Source: Nocardia africana NBRC 100379 (lineage in GTDB: Bacteria > Actinomycetota > Actinomycetes > Mycobacteriales > Mycobacteriaceae). From it: a DNA stretch of 64,000 bases. How positions within the stretch are numbered: position 1 is the stretch's first letter; every line of letters begins with the position of its first letter. A model generated the notes under the pieces. That model had not been told where the DNA came from. It saw nothing but the letters and a program-made list of their open reading frames with translations, and ran no database searches. The DNA lies in contig NZ_BDAV01000007.1 in the NCBI RefSeq assembly GCF_001612635.1, positions 62,001-126,000 on the forward strand, in the 5' to 3' direction. A program made the translations under genes and the position numbers. Shown in pieces: positions 11,049 to 19,274 of the stretch.

Positions 11049-11065
11049 TCACAACATCAGTGTGA
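11049..11065. promoter_or_regulatory. Dyad TCACA-N7-TGTGA, candidate SufR operator
   Basis: This inverted repeat lies in the sufR-mptB divergent gap, 27-43 bases upstream of the preferred sufR start and next to an A/T-rich patch (11066-11090). SufR family members autoregulate through dyads near their promoters; assignment here is by position only. Confidence 0.4.
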
Positions 11066-11215
11066 CGGAATTATTTCCCGCATTCTAGTAAGGGTGCCCT
11101 GAATCGCAGCCGGATGCGGCCCCGACCTGGGCATCGACCCCCGGTGCGATATGTCACGGTCCGGGCCGCGACGTTGCGTCGGCCACGGCTCCCTCCCCGG
11201 CTACGCTTGACCTCC

Positions 11216-12913
11216 GTGGCGGTTGTGGAAGGCGCATGGCGTAGAAGCATCGAGATCGGACGCCGGGCCCTGGGTCTGGACGTCCCGCCCGCCGATCACA
11301 CCATCGCGGTGCTACACACCGTCGAAGCCGACGCGCCGGGTCTCGACAGCCGGGAAACCGCGCAGTTCAAGCGAATTCGACTGCTCGGCGCTACCGGCTC
11401 GGTGCTCATGGCGATCAGCGCGCTGGGCGTCGCCGCCCAGCCGGTCCTGCAGAATCCGGTCTCCGGAGTCCGGGTGATCGGCGTCTTCGCGCGCTGGCAG
11501 ACCTCGTCGCTGGCGCTGTGCATGATCGGCACGGTTTTCGTGGTGATGGCGTGGCTGCTGCTGGGCCGCTTCGCCGTCGGCGGTTTCGGTGGCTCCCCGG
11601 TCCATCGGCTCAGTCGCTCGCAGCTGGATCGCACGCTGCTACTGTGGATCATCCCGCTGTCGGTGGCGCCGCCGCTGTTCTCCAACGACGTCTATTCCTA
11701 TCTGGCGCAGGGCGAGATCGCCGCCCGCGGCCTCGATCCCTACGCCGTCGGCCCGGCCACCGGCCTGGGCCTGCACAACGTGCTGACCTACAACGTGCCC
11801 AACATCTGGCGCGACACTCCCGCTCCGTACGGACCGCTGTTCGTCTGGATGGGTCGCGGGATCGCGCATGTGACCGGCGACAACATCATCGTCGGCGTCT
11901 GGGCGCATCGATTGCTGGCACTGGCCGGGGTGGCCCTGATCGTCTGGGCGCTGCCGCGGCTGTCGCGGCGCTGCGGAGTGGCGCCGGTCAGCGCGCTGTG
12001 GCTGGGCGCGGCCAACCCGCTGGTGCTGTTCCACCTGGTCGGCGGCGTGCACAACGACGCGCTGATGCTCGGCCTGATGCTGGCCGGAGTCGAGTTCTGC
12101 CTGCGCGCGCTGGCCACCGACCACGCGCCCGGCCTGGGTGGATTCGACCAGCGCGGCTGGCTGCTGCTGACCTTCGGGACCGTGGTGATCACCCTGTCGT
12201 CGGCGGTGAAGATCACCTCGATCATCGCGCTCGGATTCGTCGGCATGGCCCTGGCCCGGCGCTGGGGACGCGGCTGGCGGCCGCTGTTTGCCGCCGCGGC
12301 GGTGCTCGGCGCGATCACCCTCGTCACCACGTTGTTCGTCAGTTACACCTCCGGACTCGGGTTCGGCTGGACCCACACCCTCAACGCCGCCAGCACCGTG
12401 CGCAGCTGGATGTCGCTGCCCACCGCGATCGGCATCATCACCGGATTCGGCGGCGTGCTGCTGGGACTGGGAGACCACACCACCGCGCTGCTGAGCATCA
12501 CCCGCCCGATCGCCGGCGTGGTGGCGGCGTTGATCACCGTGCGCATGCTCATCGCCACCTGGACCGGGCGATTGCAGCCGGTCGGGGCGATGGGCGTGTC
12601 GCTGGCGGCGATCGTGCTGCTGTTCCCGGTGGTGCAGCCGTGGTATCTGCTGTGGGCGATCGTGCCGCTCGCGGCGTGGGCCACCACGCCCGCGTTCCGG
12701 GTTCCGGCCGTGGCGTTCTCCGCGGTCGTGAGCGTGATGCTGATGCCGCGCGGCGCCGATTTCGGGGTCTTCCAGATCATCGAGGCGGCGGTCGCCGTGG
12801 TCATCGTCGCGCTCGGATTCATCGCGGTGACCCGGAACCTGCTGCCCTGGCGTAATCGGACAGGGGTGTCTGCTCCGTCACAGCCGGGCCCGGCATACGG
12901 TGTCTCATCGTGA
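11216..12913 (+). CDS. mptB: MptB-type alpha-(1,6)-mannopyranosyltransferase
   Basis: This polytopic GT-C glycosyltransferase of 565 residues has about 12-13 hydrophobic helices. MptB uses polyprenyl-phosphate mannose outside the membrane to start the alpha-1,6-mannan core of lipomannan. The GT-C signature region reads PPLFSNDVYSYLAQGEIAAR, GLDPYAVGP, with the acidic D of NDVYSY as the likely catalytic residue. LVGGVHNDALMLGL and VVQPWYLLWAIVPLAAW are also family blocks. The first ATG (11114) would add an Arg/Pro-rich leader; the GTG at 11216, preceded by TACGCT at 11202-11207, is preferred (leaderless layout). It overlaps the ABC gene by four bases. It matches Rv1459c next to sufR. Confidence 0.88.
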   Translation: MAVVEGAWRRSIEIGRRALGLDVPPADHTIAVLHTVEADAPGLDSRETAQFKRIRLLGATGSVLMAISALGVAAQPVLQNPVSGVRVIGVFARWQTSSLALCMIGTVFVVMAWLLLGRFAVGGFGGSPVHRLSRSQLDRTLLLWIIPLSVAPPLFSNDVYSYLAQGEIAARGLDPYAVGPATGLGLHNVLTYNVPNIWRDTPAPYGPLFVWMGRGIAHVTGDNIIVGVWAHRLLALAGVALIVWALPRLSRRCGVAPVSALWLGAANPLVLFHLVGGVHNDALMLGLMLAGVEFCLRALATDHAPGLGGFDQRGWLLLTFGTVVITLSSAVKITSIIALGFVGMALARRWGRGWRPLFAAAAVLGAITLVTTLFVSYTSGLGFGWTHTLNAASTVRSWMSLPTAIGIITGFGGVLLGLGDHTTALLSITRPIAGVVAALITVRMLIATWTGRLQPVGAMGVSLAAIVLLFPVVQPWYLLWAIVPLAAWATTPAFRVPAVAFSAVVSVMLMPRGADFGVFQIIEAAVAVVIVALGFIAVTRNLLPWRNRTGVSAPSQPGPAYGVSS

Positions 12914-13842
12914 GCGCAGCCTCGGAACCCGCTGTCTGTATCGACGGTGTCGTGAAACGCTACGGCGACACCACCGCCGTGGACGGGATCGGTTTCGAGG
13001 TCGGGCGCGCGGAGGTGCTGGCCCTGCTGGGCCCCAACGGCGCCGGCAAAACCACGACCGTCGAGATGTGTGAGGGTTTTCTTTCCCCCGACGCCGGTTC
13101 GGTACGGGTGCTCGGGCTCGATCCGGTCGCCGATTCCGATCGCCTGCGCCCGCGCATCGGGGTGATGCTCCAGGGCGGCGGCGCCTATCCGGGCTCGCGC
13201 GCCGGCGAGATGCTCGATCTGGTCGCCTCCTACGCCGCCGATCCGCTCGATCCGCAATGGCTGCTCGACACCCTCGGCCTGCACGATGCCCGCCGCACCC
13301 CGTATCGGCGGCTCTCCGGTGGACAGCAGCAGCGCCTCGCGCTGGCGTGCGCACTGGTGGGACGGCCTGAACTGGTCTTCCTCGACGAACCGACCGCCGG
13401 CATGGACGCGCAGGCCCGGCATCTGGTGTGGGAGCTGATCGATGCGCTGCGCCGCGACGGCGTCGGCGTTCTGCTCACCACGCACATGATGGACGAGGCC
13501 GAGCAACTCGCCGACCGGCTGGTGATCATCGATCACGGCCGCATCGTCGCCGCCGGCACCCCGGCCGAGGTGACCTCCGCCGGCGCCGAGGGCCAGCTCC
13601 GGTTCAGCGCGCCGCCGAAGCTGGACCTGTCCCTGCTGGAGAGCGCACTGCCGGAAGGATTCGCACCCAGCGAGACCGCGCCCGGCTCCTATCTGCTGTG
13701 CGGCGACATCACCCCGCAGGTGCTGGCCACCGTGACCGCCTGGTGCGCGCGAATCGACGTGCTGCCCACCGACATTCGCATCGACCAGCGCCGCCTGGAG
13801 GATGTGTTCCTCGAACTGACCGGACGGGAGCTGCGCGGATGA
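12910..13842 (+). CDS. ABC exporter ATP-binding protein
   Basis: This is a 310-residue nucleotide-binding subunit of an ABC-2 type exporter. Walker A is LLGPNGAGKTTTVEM (about residues 36-50), the signature is LSGGQQQRLALACAL, Walker B is LVFLDEPTAGMD, and the H-loop is LLTTHMMDEAEQ. A C-terminal extension of about 80 residues ends in RRLEDVFLELTGREL, usual for drug and lipid exporters. The GTG start overlaps the mptB stop (GTGA), and its own stop overlaps the permease start. Context matches Rv1458c; the substrate is unknown, possibly connected with envelope or cytochrome assembly given mptB and ctaA on either side. Confidence 0.93.
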   Translation: MSAASEPAVCIDGVVKRYGDTTAVDGIGFEVGRAEVLALLGPNGAGKTTTVEMCEGFLSPDAGSVRVLGLDPVADSDRLRPRIGVMLQGGGAYPGSRAGEMLDLVASYAADPLDPQWLLDTLGLHDARRTPYRRLSGGQQQRLALACALVGRPELVFLDEPTAGMDAQARHLVWELIDALRRDGVGVLLTTHMMDEAEQLADRLVIIDHGRIVAAGTPAEVTSAGAEGQLRFSAPPKLDLSLLESALPEGFAPSETAPGSYLLCGDITPQVLATVTAWCARIDVLPTDIRIDQRRLEDVFLELTGRELRG

Positions 13843-14627
13843 CCCGGACCGCCCCTCGTTTCACCCCGGGCACCTTCAGCCCCGCGCCGCGACCGGCCCC
13901 GCGGCTGTCGATGCTGGCCGCGCAGACCCGCATGGAGCTGATCCTGTTGCTGCGCAACGGTGAACAGCTGCTGCTCACCATGTTCATTCCGATCACGCTG
14001 CTGATCGGGCTGACCCTGCTGCCGCTGGGCTCGAGCCTCGGCGAACATCACAAGGTCGACCGGATCGTGCCGGCGGTGATGATGGTGGCGATCATGTCCA
14101 CCGCGTTCACCGGCCAGGCCATCGCGGTCGGCTTCGATCGCCGCTACGGTGCGCTGAAACGCTTGGGCGCCACGGCATTACCGCGCTGGGGCATCGTCGG
14201 CGGCAAATGCGCGGCGGTGCTGATCGTGGTGGTGCTGCAATCGGTTCTGCTCGGCCTGATCGGTGTCGCGCTGGGCTGGCGGCCCTCGATCGGCGGCCTG
14301 CTGCTGGGCGCCTTCGTCATCGCGCTGGGCACCGCCACCTTCGTCGCGATGGGACTGCTGCTCGGCGGCACCCTCAAGGCCGAGATCGTGCTCGCCCTGG
14401 CCAATATCCTGTGGTTCGTGATGCTGGGGGTGGCGAGCCTGGTCTTCGCCTCCGACAACCTCCCGCACGCGGTGACGCTGATCGCGCGACTGATCCCCTC
14501 CGGAGCACTCGCCGAGGCATTGGATCAGGCGCTGCACACCAGCGTGGACTGGTACGGCATCGCGGTGCTGGTGGCGTGGGGCGCGGTGACGGGCTGGCTG
14601 GCCACGCGCTGGTTCCGCTTCGACTGA
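13839..14627 (+). CDS. ABC-2 type exporter permease
   Basis: This 262-residue membrane subunit has six predicted helices. It starts with a cytoplasmic Pro-rich segment, then LSMLAAQTRMELILLLRNGE (the amphipathic elbow), helices at about 45-65, 80-105, 125-150, 160-180, 190-210 and 235-255, and GALKRLGATALPRWGIVGGK in the coupling loop. The ATG at 13839 overlaps the stop of the ATPase gene (ATGA), so a heteromeric exporter of two ATPases and two permeases is expected. ctaA follows after about 107 bases. Matches Rv1457c by position. Confidence 0.9.
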   Translation: MTRTAPRFTPGTFSPAPRPAPRLSMLAAQTRMELILLLRNGEQLLLTMFIPITLLIGLTLLPLGSSLGEHHKVDRIVPAVMMVAIMSTAFTGQAIAVGFDRRYGALKRLGATALPRWGIVGGKCAAVLIVVVLQSVLLGLIGVALGWRPSIGGLLLGAFVIALGTATFVAMGLLLGGTLKAEIVLALANILWFVMLGVASLVFASDNLPHAVTLIARLIPSGALAEALDQALHTSVDWYGIAVLVAWGAVTGWLATRWFRFD

Positions 14628-14734
14628 CTCACCGGGGTGTCGAACCCCCGCGCTACCGATCCGGATGTGACGGCAACGACAGAACGTAGTAGCCCCCGTG
14701 CGGACGCGGATTCGGCTGCGTCTACCATCGTTTC

Positions 14735-15709
14735 GTGCTGTCACGCGCGTTTGTGCGACTCGTCGACTTTCTGCCGCTGCCCTCCCTGCGGGTGCAGCGC
14801 ATCTTCGCGTTGGCGGTGATTCTGTCCCAGGCGGGCATCTCGGTGACCGGCGCGATCGTGCGCGTCACCTCCTCCGGCCTGGGCTGCCCGACCTGGCCGC
14901 AATGCTTCCCCGGTAGTTTCACCCCCACCGCCCATGCCGAAGTTCCGGCGATCCACCAGGCGGTCGAATTCTCCAACCGCATGCTCACCTTCGCGGTGAC
15001 GCTGTGCGCGGCGCTGATCGTGCTCGCCGTGGTGCGCGCCCGGCGGCGGCGCGAGGTCGTGATCTATGCCTGGCTGATGCCCGGCGGCACCGTCCTGCAG
15101 GCCGTGATCGGCGGCATCACCGTGCGCAGCGGATTGCTGTGGTGGACGGTGTCGGTCCACCTGCTGGCCTCGATGCTGATGGTGTGGCTGGCGACGCTGC
15201 TGTTCGCGAAGGTCGGCGAACCCGACGACGGGGTCGACGTGGTCCAGGTCCCGGCGCCCCTGCGCTGGCTGACCGCACTGAGCGCGGTCGCGATGACCGG
15301 CACACTCATCGCGGGCACCCTGGTCACCGGCGCCGGACCGCACGCCGGGGACAAGAGCACCGAACGACCGGTGGCGCGCCTGCAGATCGAGATCGTCACC
15401 CTGGTCCATGCCCACGCCGAATTGCTCGTGGCATATCTGGCGCTGCTCGTGGGCCTCGGCTTCGGACTGGCGGCGGTGGGGATGACCCGCGCGATCCGGG
15501 TACGTCTGATCGTGGTGATCGCCACGGTCTGCGCTCAGGCGCTGGTCGGCATCGTCCAGTACTTCACGCACGTTCCCGCCGCACTGGTGGTCGTCCACGT
15601 CGGCGGCGCCACCGCATGCATCGTGGCGACGGCCGCGTTGTGGGCCTCGATGCGCACCCGCGAACACGTCACCGCCCCCGCGCCCGAAACAGCCGCCCGC
15701 GCCGCCTGA
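14735..15709 (+). CDS. ctaA: CtaA heme A synthase
   Basis: CtaA oxidises the C8 methyl of heme O to the formyl group of heme A for aa3-type cytochrome oxidase. The 324-residue protein has eight predicted membrane helices. The first extracytoplasmic loop carries the conserved pair C-P-T-W-P-Q-C, with histidines IHQAVEFSNR, TVSVHLLASM, LVHAHAELL and VVHVGGATA positioned as heme ligands. The GTG start at 14735 has TACCAT at 14723-14728, six bases upstream, and no Shine-Dalgarno, so the message is probably leaderless. ctaB, which makes heme O, is 6 kb away on the other strand. Confidence 0.94.
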   Translation: MLSRAFVRLVDFLPLPSLRVQRIFALAVILSQAGISVTGAIVRVTSSGLGCPTWPQCFPGSFTPTAHAEVPAIHQAVEFSNRMLTFAVTLCAALIVLAVVRARRRREVVIYAWLMPGGTVLQAVIGGITVRSGLLWWTVSVHLLASMLMVWLATLLFAKVGEPDDGVDVVQVPAPLRWLTALSAVAMTGTLIAGTLVTGAGPHAGDKSTERPVARLQIEIVTLVHAHAELLVAYLALLVGLGFGLAAVGMTRAIRVRLIVVIATVCAQALVGIVQYFTHVPAALVVVHVGGATACIVATAALWASMRTREHVTAPAPETAARAA

Positions 15710-15731
15710 CGCAGGCACCGGGCGCGAACGG

Positions 15732-16784
15732 TTACCCCGGTTTCCGCTCCAGTGCGTTCCAGTCCCGGATCGCGGCACAGCTGCGGCGCGCCATGGCGGC
15801 GAACATCTCGTCCCCGCGCGGCGTGGCGGCACCGTAGGCGGCGCCGAACACCGCGACCAGCGGTCCCTGCACCAACGCGAATCGGTAGTCCTGGCGGCAC
15901 TGCTCGAGTGTGTAATCGGTGACGCCGTAGGAACACAGGGCGCGCCAATAGATTTCGACGAGCGCGTCCTCGTGGGCGCGGCGCAGGTCGGGTTCCAGGC
16001 CGGTGGCGACGAAGTAGGACAGGTCGCGCGCGGGCAGTCCGAGACCGAGGGTCTGCCAGTCGACGGCCCAGACCTCGATGTCACCGCGGTCGCCGGAGAA
16101 CATCAGATTGTCCAGGCGATAGTCGCCGTGGACCGGTGCGAAGCGCTCGGGGGCGGCCAGCAGCCACTCGGCGATACCGGGGACGCAGGCGCGCAGCGTC
16201 TCGTGATCGGCCGGCGAAAGCCGCTCCCCCAGCCGATCGATGAAGATTTCCGTTGCGGGACCGTACAATTCGGCCAGAGCCTGCGCCTCGGGTTCCCCGT
16301 TGACGGTCAATCCGTCGATCGCGGACAGGCCGGGATCGCACCAGCGCGGGCCGTGCAGACCGGCGAGATTGCGCACCGCGGCGCTCGCCTGCGCCACCGT
16401 ACATCCGACCAGCTGGTCGCCCTGGCGAGCCGGGGCGAGATCGTCGAGCAGGAGCGTGAATTCCGCTCCGTCGCCGTCGAATTCGGCGTAATGACAGGCG
16501 GGTGCACGAACGGCCACGGTGGGTGCGATCTCGCGATAGAAGCGGATCTCCTGCCGATAGGCGCCCGCGACCATCGCGCGCGCGGCCGGGTCGGTGGCAG
16601 GCAGTTTCGCGATCAAGCGCCGCGGTGCGCCGTCGCCGCTGATCTCCAGGCGAAATACCGAGCCCATCTGCCCGGTGCCCACCGGCGTCGCGACCACCTC
16701 GCGCACCGGCGCCGACAACGCCGCACTCAACCACCGCGGGGTGATTTCGTCGGCGCCGACCACGATCTTCGCGGTTGCCGTCAT
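15732..16784 (-). CDS. Aminoglycoside-phosphotransferase-like (APH family) kinase
   Basis: The 350-residue product has the APH/EcKinase fold: a glycine loop GTGQMGSVFRLEI near residue 35, R-R-L-I-A-K-L-P with the ATP-binding lysine, the catalytic loop FAPVHGDYRLDNLMF (Brenner motif HGDxxxxN) and AVDWQTLGLG supplying the second metal aspartate. Such proteins in actinobacteria phosphorylate small molecules, and some are linked to fatty-acid or steroid metabolism; the substrate is not evident. The long upstream ORF extension is Cys-rich and not protein-like. The ATG at 16784 has AGGGAG eight bases upstream. A dyad lies 30 bases before it. Confidence 0.85.
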   Translation of the reverse strand: MTATAKIVVGADEITPRWLSAALSAPVREVVATPVGTGQMGSVFRLEISGDGAPRRLIAKLPATDPAARAMVAGAYRQEIRFYREIAPTVAVRAPACHYAEFDGDGAEFTLLLDDLAPARQGDQLVGCTVAQASAAVRNLAGLHGPRWCDPGLSAIDGLTVNGEPEAQALAELYGPATEIFIDRLGERLSPADHETLRACVPGIAEWLLAAPERFAPVHGDYRLDNLMFSGDRGDIEVWAVDWQTLGLGLPARDLSYFVATGLEPDLRRAHEDALVEIYWRALCSYGVTDYTLEQCRQDYRFALVQGPLVAVFGAAYGAATPRGDEMFAAMARRSCAAIRDWNALERKPG

Positions 16785-16813
16785 CGGGGCACTCCCTTCA
16801 CCCGGACAACAGG

Positions 16814-16829
16814 CCGGACATGTGTCCGG
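16814..16829. promoter_or_regulatory. Dyad CCGGACA-TG-TGTCCGG upstream of the phosphotransferase gene
   Basis: Seven-base arms with a 2-base centre lie 30-45 bases upstream of the phosphotransferase start. Related half-sites (CCGGACA) recur at 16801-16808 and 16851-16858. The layout fits a TetR- or GntR-type operator; the regulator is not in view. Confidence 0.4.
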
Positions 16830-16939
16830 GACAGTAACACGGACGCACTTCCCGGACACCGGAAAGCGAGATTTCGGCAGTCCCGTGCGGCATCGACCCG
16901 CATCGAGCCGGCCCGGGACCCGGCAGCCATAATTCACCT

Positions 16940-17158
16940 ATGCCGACCTACGCCTACCGCTGCCGGGAATGCACGGAATCGTTCGAACTGACCCGGCCGA
17001 TGAGCGAATCCGGCGACCCGGCGGTCTGCCCGGGTGGCCACCGCGACACCGTCAAACTGCTCACCACGGTCGCTCTGACCGGTAAGGCCGCGGGGGCGGC
17101 CGCCGCACCGTCCGCGCCGTCCGGCGGCGGTTGCTGCGGTGGGGGCTGCTGCGGCTGA
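16940..17158 (+). CDS. FmdB-family zinc-ribbon protein
   Basis: The 72-residue protein begins MPTYAYRCRECTESFELTRP, the FmdB/CxxC regulatory-protein family N-terminus with the first zinc knuckle C8-x2-C11. The usual second knuckle appears as C-P-G-G-H near residue 30. The C-terminus is the unusual GGGCCGGGCCG, four cysteines in nine residues. The family is small, often regulatory and functionally ill-defined. CATAAT at 16928-16933 sits six bases before the ATG with no Shine-Dalgarno, so transcription probably starts at the A of ATG. Confidence 0.85.
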   Translation: MPTYAYRCRECTESFELTRPMSESGDPAVCPGGHRDTVKLLTTVALTGKAAGAAAAPSAPSGGGCCGGGCCG

Positions 17159-17164
17159 TCGCGA

Positions 17165-18037
17165 TCAGACGCGGTCGGCGATCAGCGCGCGGCCCAGTCC
17201 GTAGGCGCGGGACTGCCGTGCCGGCACGTCGAGCCGGCGCGCCGTCTCGATCAGCTCGACGTCCGCGGTGACCGTGAGCCCGTAACGCGTTGTCAGCGCG
17301 GCCATTTCCGCGGGCGACCACGCCGACACGTGCGGTTCGTCGGCGAGGGGGTCCCGGGCGCCGGCCAGCTTGCTGTAGAGACGCATACCGGCGCGGCCGA
17401 GTCCGGCGAGGCGGTTCGGGGTGGGATAGGTCGCGATCAGCCGGCTGCCGGGCGCGCTACGGGCGGCAACGACCGCCAGTGTCGATTCCACCTGCGGCTG
17501 TGTCAGATACGGCAGGACGCCCTCCCACACCCACGTGGTCGCCGCATCCGTGCGATGGCCCGCCTCGGCCAGTCGCGCCCCCAGGTCGTCGCGGCCGAAT
17601 TCCACCGGCACGTAGGTCAGCGACTTCGCGACCGGAACCAGCGTGCCCACCCGTTCACACTTGTCGCGTTGCGAGGCAGGATGATCCACTTCGAAGACGT
17701 CGGCGGCGGGCTCGTCCGTCCGCCAGGCCCGCCCGTCCAGTCCGGCGCCGAGAAGCACCAACTGCGCGGCGGACGCCTCGCGGATGGCCTCGTCGATGAC
17801 GACCGTGCGGGTCGCGAGCACGGCGGCCGTGGCGGTGAGCATCTCGTATTCGAGCCGCTCCCGCCAGCCGCCGGGTGGCCGCTCGGCTCGTGCGCGCCGC
17901 ACCGCCGCCCGTTCGTCGTCGCGAAGTAGTTGCGCCGCAATGGGATCCGAGAATCGCCCGACTGCCAGTCGCCCGTCGGCCACCGCCCGGCCCTGACAGA
18001 CCAGGACCGCGGTCCGGCTCGCCGCTTTATCCGTCAC
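17165..18037 (-). CDS. Class I SAM-dependent methyltransferase (LCM/PPM family)
   Basis: This is a leucine-carboxyl-methyltransferase-like protein of the type common in mycobacteria and nocardiae. It opens with DKAASRTAVLVCQGRAVADG and carries LVLLGAGLDGRAWR as SAM motif I (near residue 95), then VFEVDHPASQRDK and WVWEGVLPYLTQPQVESTLA, all family landmarks. The substrate is unknown. The ORF opens at 18100, but the GTG at 18037 has CATAAT on its strand seven bases upstream (18045-18050), so a leaderless start there (290 aa) is preferred. It ends three bases after the fmdB-like gene, which converges on it. Confidence 0.87.
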   Translation of the reverse strand: MTDKAASRTAVLVCQGRAVADGRLAVGRFSDPIAAQLLRDDERAAVRRARAERPPGGWRERLEYEMLTATAAVLATRTVVIDEAIREASAAQLVLLGAGLDGRAWRTDEPAADVFEVDHPASQRDKCERVGTLVPVAKSLTYVPVEFGRDDLGARLAEAGHRTDAATTWVWEGVLPYLTQPQVESTLAVVAARSAPGSRLIATYPTPNRLAGLGRAGMRLYSKLAGARDPLADEPHVSAWSPAEMAALTTRYGLTVTADVELIETARRLDVPARQSRAYGLGRALIADRV

Positions 18038-18062
18038 CCCGTCGATTATGGTCGCGCATCGC

Positions 18063-18842
18063 TCAGGCGGTGGCGTGCGGTCCGATCCACTCCGCGACAC
18101 GCCGGTCGACTCCCCCGGTGGCCAGCTGACTCGCCAGCCAGGAGTTCACCATCAGTGCGGTCGGCACGTCGTTCTTCGGGATCAGGAACACCTTGCCGAA
18201 CGAGTCGAACGGCGTCTCCGGATGCAGGACCCGCAGATCGGGATGCTGCCGCACACGGTAGCGGCCCTCCACCGAATCGGTGACGAACACGTCCGCGCGA
18301 CCGGCGGTGATCTGATCGAAAATCGTGACGTTGTCCGGCCATACCGTCAGCTGCGCATGCGGGAAATGGGCACGGGCGAACTGTTCGTTGGTGCCGCCGC
18401 GATTGACGATCACCCGCACCTGCGGCTGATCGATCTGCTCGATCGTCGCGTACTTCGCGGCGTCGGCGGCACGCACGATCGGGGTCTTGCCGTCGGTGCC
18501 ATAGCTCAGCGAGAAGTCGGCGTAGGCGCGCCGGGCCGCGGCGTCGGATATTCCGCCGACCGCGAGATCGCAGGCATGCGCGGCGAAATCGCCGCCCATC
18601 GACGCCCAGCTGGTCGGCACGAAGCGCACCTGACGCCCCAGCAGCTGCGCCATGTCGCGGACCAGATCGATGTCGATGCCGCGATAGCCGCCGTGGCCGT
18701 CGCTCACCGAATAAGGCGGATAATCACCGGTGGTGCATACCCGCATGGCCCCGGGGTCCTCGGCGCGCGCCGGAGCGATCATCGTCAGGACCGCGGCCGC
18801 ACCGGCCGTCGCGGCGGCGATCAGCCGATGCCGCAGAGCCAT
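18063..18842 (-). CDS. pheC: Secreted cyclohexadienyl dehydratase (PheC-type) with solute-binding fold
   Basis: The protein has a signal peptide (cleavage near ARA at residue 27) and a type II periplasmic-binding-protein fold. The mature sequence follows PheC closely: RVCTTGDYPPYSVSDGHGGY, GIDIDLVRDMAQLLG, ACDLAVGGIS, TIEQIDQPQVRVIVNRGGTN and DNVTIFDQITAGRADVFVTD, followed by SVEGRYR with the glutamate equivalent to the PheC catalytic acid. PheC converts prephenate to phenylpyruvate and arogenate to phenylalanine in the periplasm. The alternative is an amino-acid-binding protein of an ABC importer, but no permease or ATPase is adjacent. It follows the 116-aa gene by one base and probably shares its transcript. 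Confidence 0.75.
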   Translation of the reverse strand: MALRHRLIAAATAGAAAVLTMIAPARAEDPGAMRVCTTGDYPPYSVSDGHGGYRGIDIDLVRDMAQLLGRQVRFVPTSWASMGGDFAAHACDLAVGGISDAAARRAYADFSLSYGTDGKTPIVRAADAAKYATIEQIDQPQVRVIVNRGGTNEQFARAHFPHAQLTVWPDNVTIFDQITAGRADVFVTDSVEGRYRVRQHPDLRVLHPETPFDSFGKVFLIPKNDVPTALMVNSWLASQLATGGVDRRVAEWIGPHATA

Positions 18843-18843
18843 C

Positions 18844-19194
18844 TCAGTTCTCGTTGCGCGCCTTCGGGAACCGGGCCTGGCGGGCGACCCAACCGGCCAT
18901 GCGCGCCCAGTGTCCCTTCGCAGGGGTGGCGACCGAGCTCAGATCGCGATCCCAGTGCTCGGTTTCGGCGAGGCCGTCGACGGCCTCGACCACGGCCTTG
19001 GCGGTGGCCAGATCCGCGACGACCCGGTCGCCGAGCACACCGTCGGCGCCGACGAGAGTGATGCGGACCCCGATGCGCCCGATCGGCTGCAGCACGGCCG
19101 TACCCGAACCACCGTGGGCGGCGACGAACTTCTTGACCGACTCGATGACGGCGGACGACGGCGTGACCGGGGCCGCGGTGGCGGTTTCGCTCAT
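18844..19194 (-). CDS. Conserved actinobacterial protein of unknown function (116 aa)
   Basis: A short cytosolic protein with an Ala-rich N-terminus (SETATAAPVTPSSAVIESVKKF), a middle beta-rich part (GTAVLQPIGRIGVRITLVGADG, VLGDRVVADL) and a C-terminus rich in W, R and K (TEHWDRDLSS, GHWARMAGWVARQARFP). I cannot assign a family. The ATG at 19194 is preceded by TAAACT seven bases upstream on its strand (19202-19207), a leaderless layout, and then by a 9-bp inverted repeat shared with the divergent qor promoter. The next gene downstream, pheC-like, starts one base after the stop. Confidence 0.7.
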   Translation of the reverse strand: MSETATAAPVTPSSAVIESVKKFVAAHGGSGTAVLQPIGRIGVRITLVGADGVLGDRVVADLATAKAVVEAVDGLAETEHWDRDLSSVATPAKGHWARMAGWVARQARFPKARNEN

Positions 19195-19211
19195 GGCGTG
19201 GAGTTTACCGT

Positions 19212-19241
19212 CCGGTAGGGACCACCCGACCGCCCTACCGG
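19212..19241. promoter_or_regulatory. Inverted repeat CCGGTAGGG-N12-CCCTACCGG between divergent genes
   Basis: Perfect 9-bp arms lie between the 116-aa gene and qor, just upstream of the TAAACT -10 box of the former and about 35 bases before the qor ATG. It could be a shared operator or an RNA hairpin in a qor leader. Confidence 0.45.
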
Positions 19242-19274
19242 TGTTCGTGGAGCGAAGGTGTAGAACTGAAAGCC

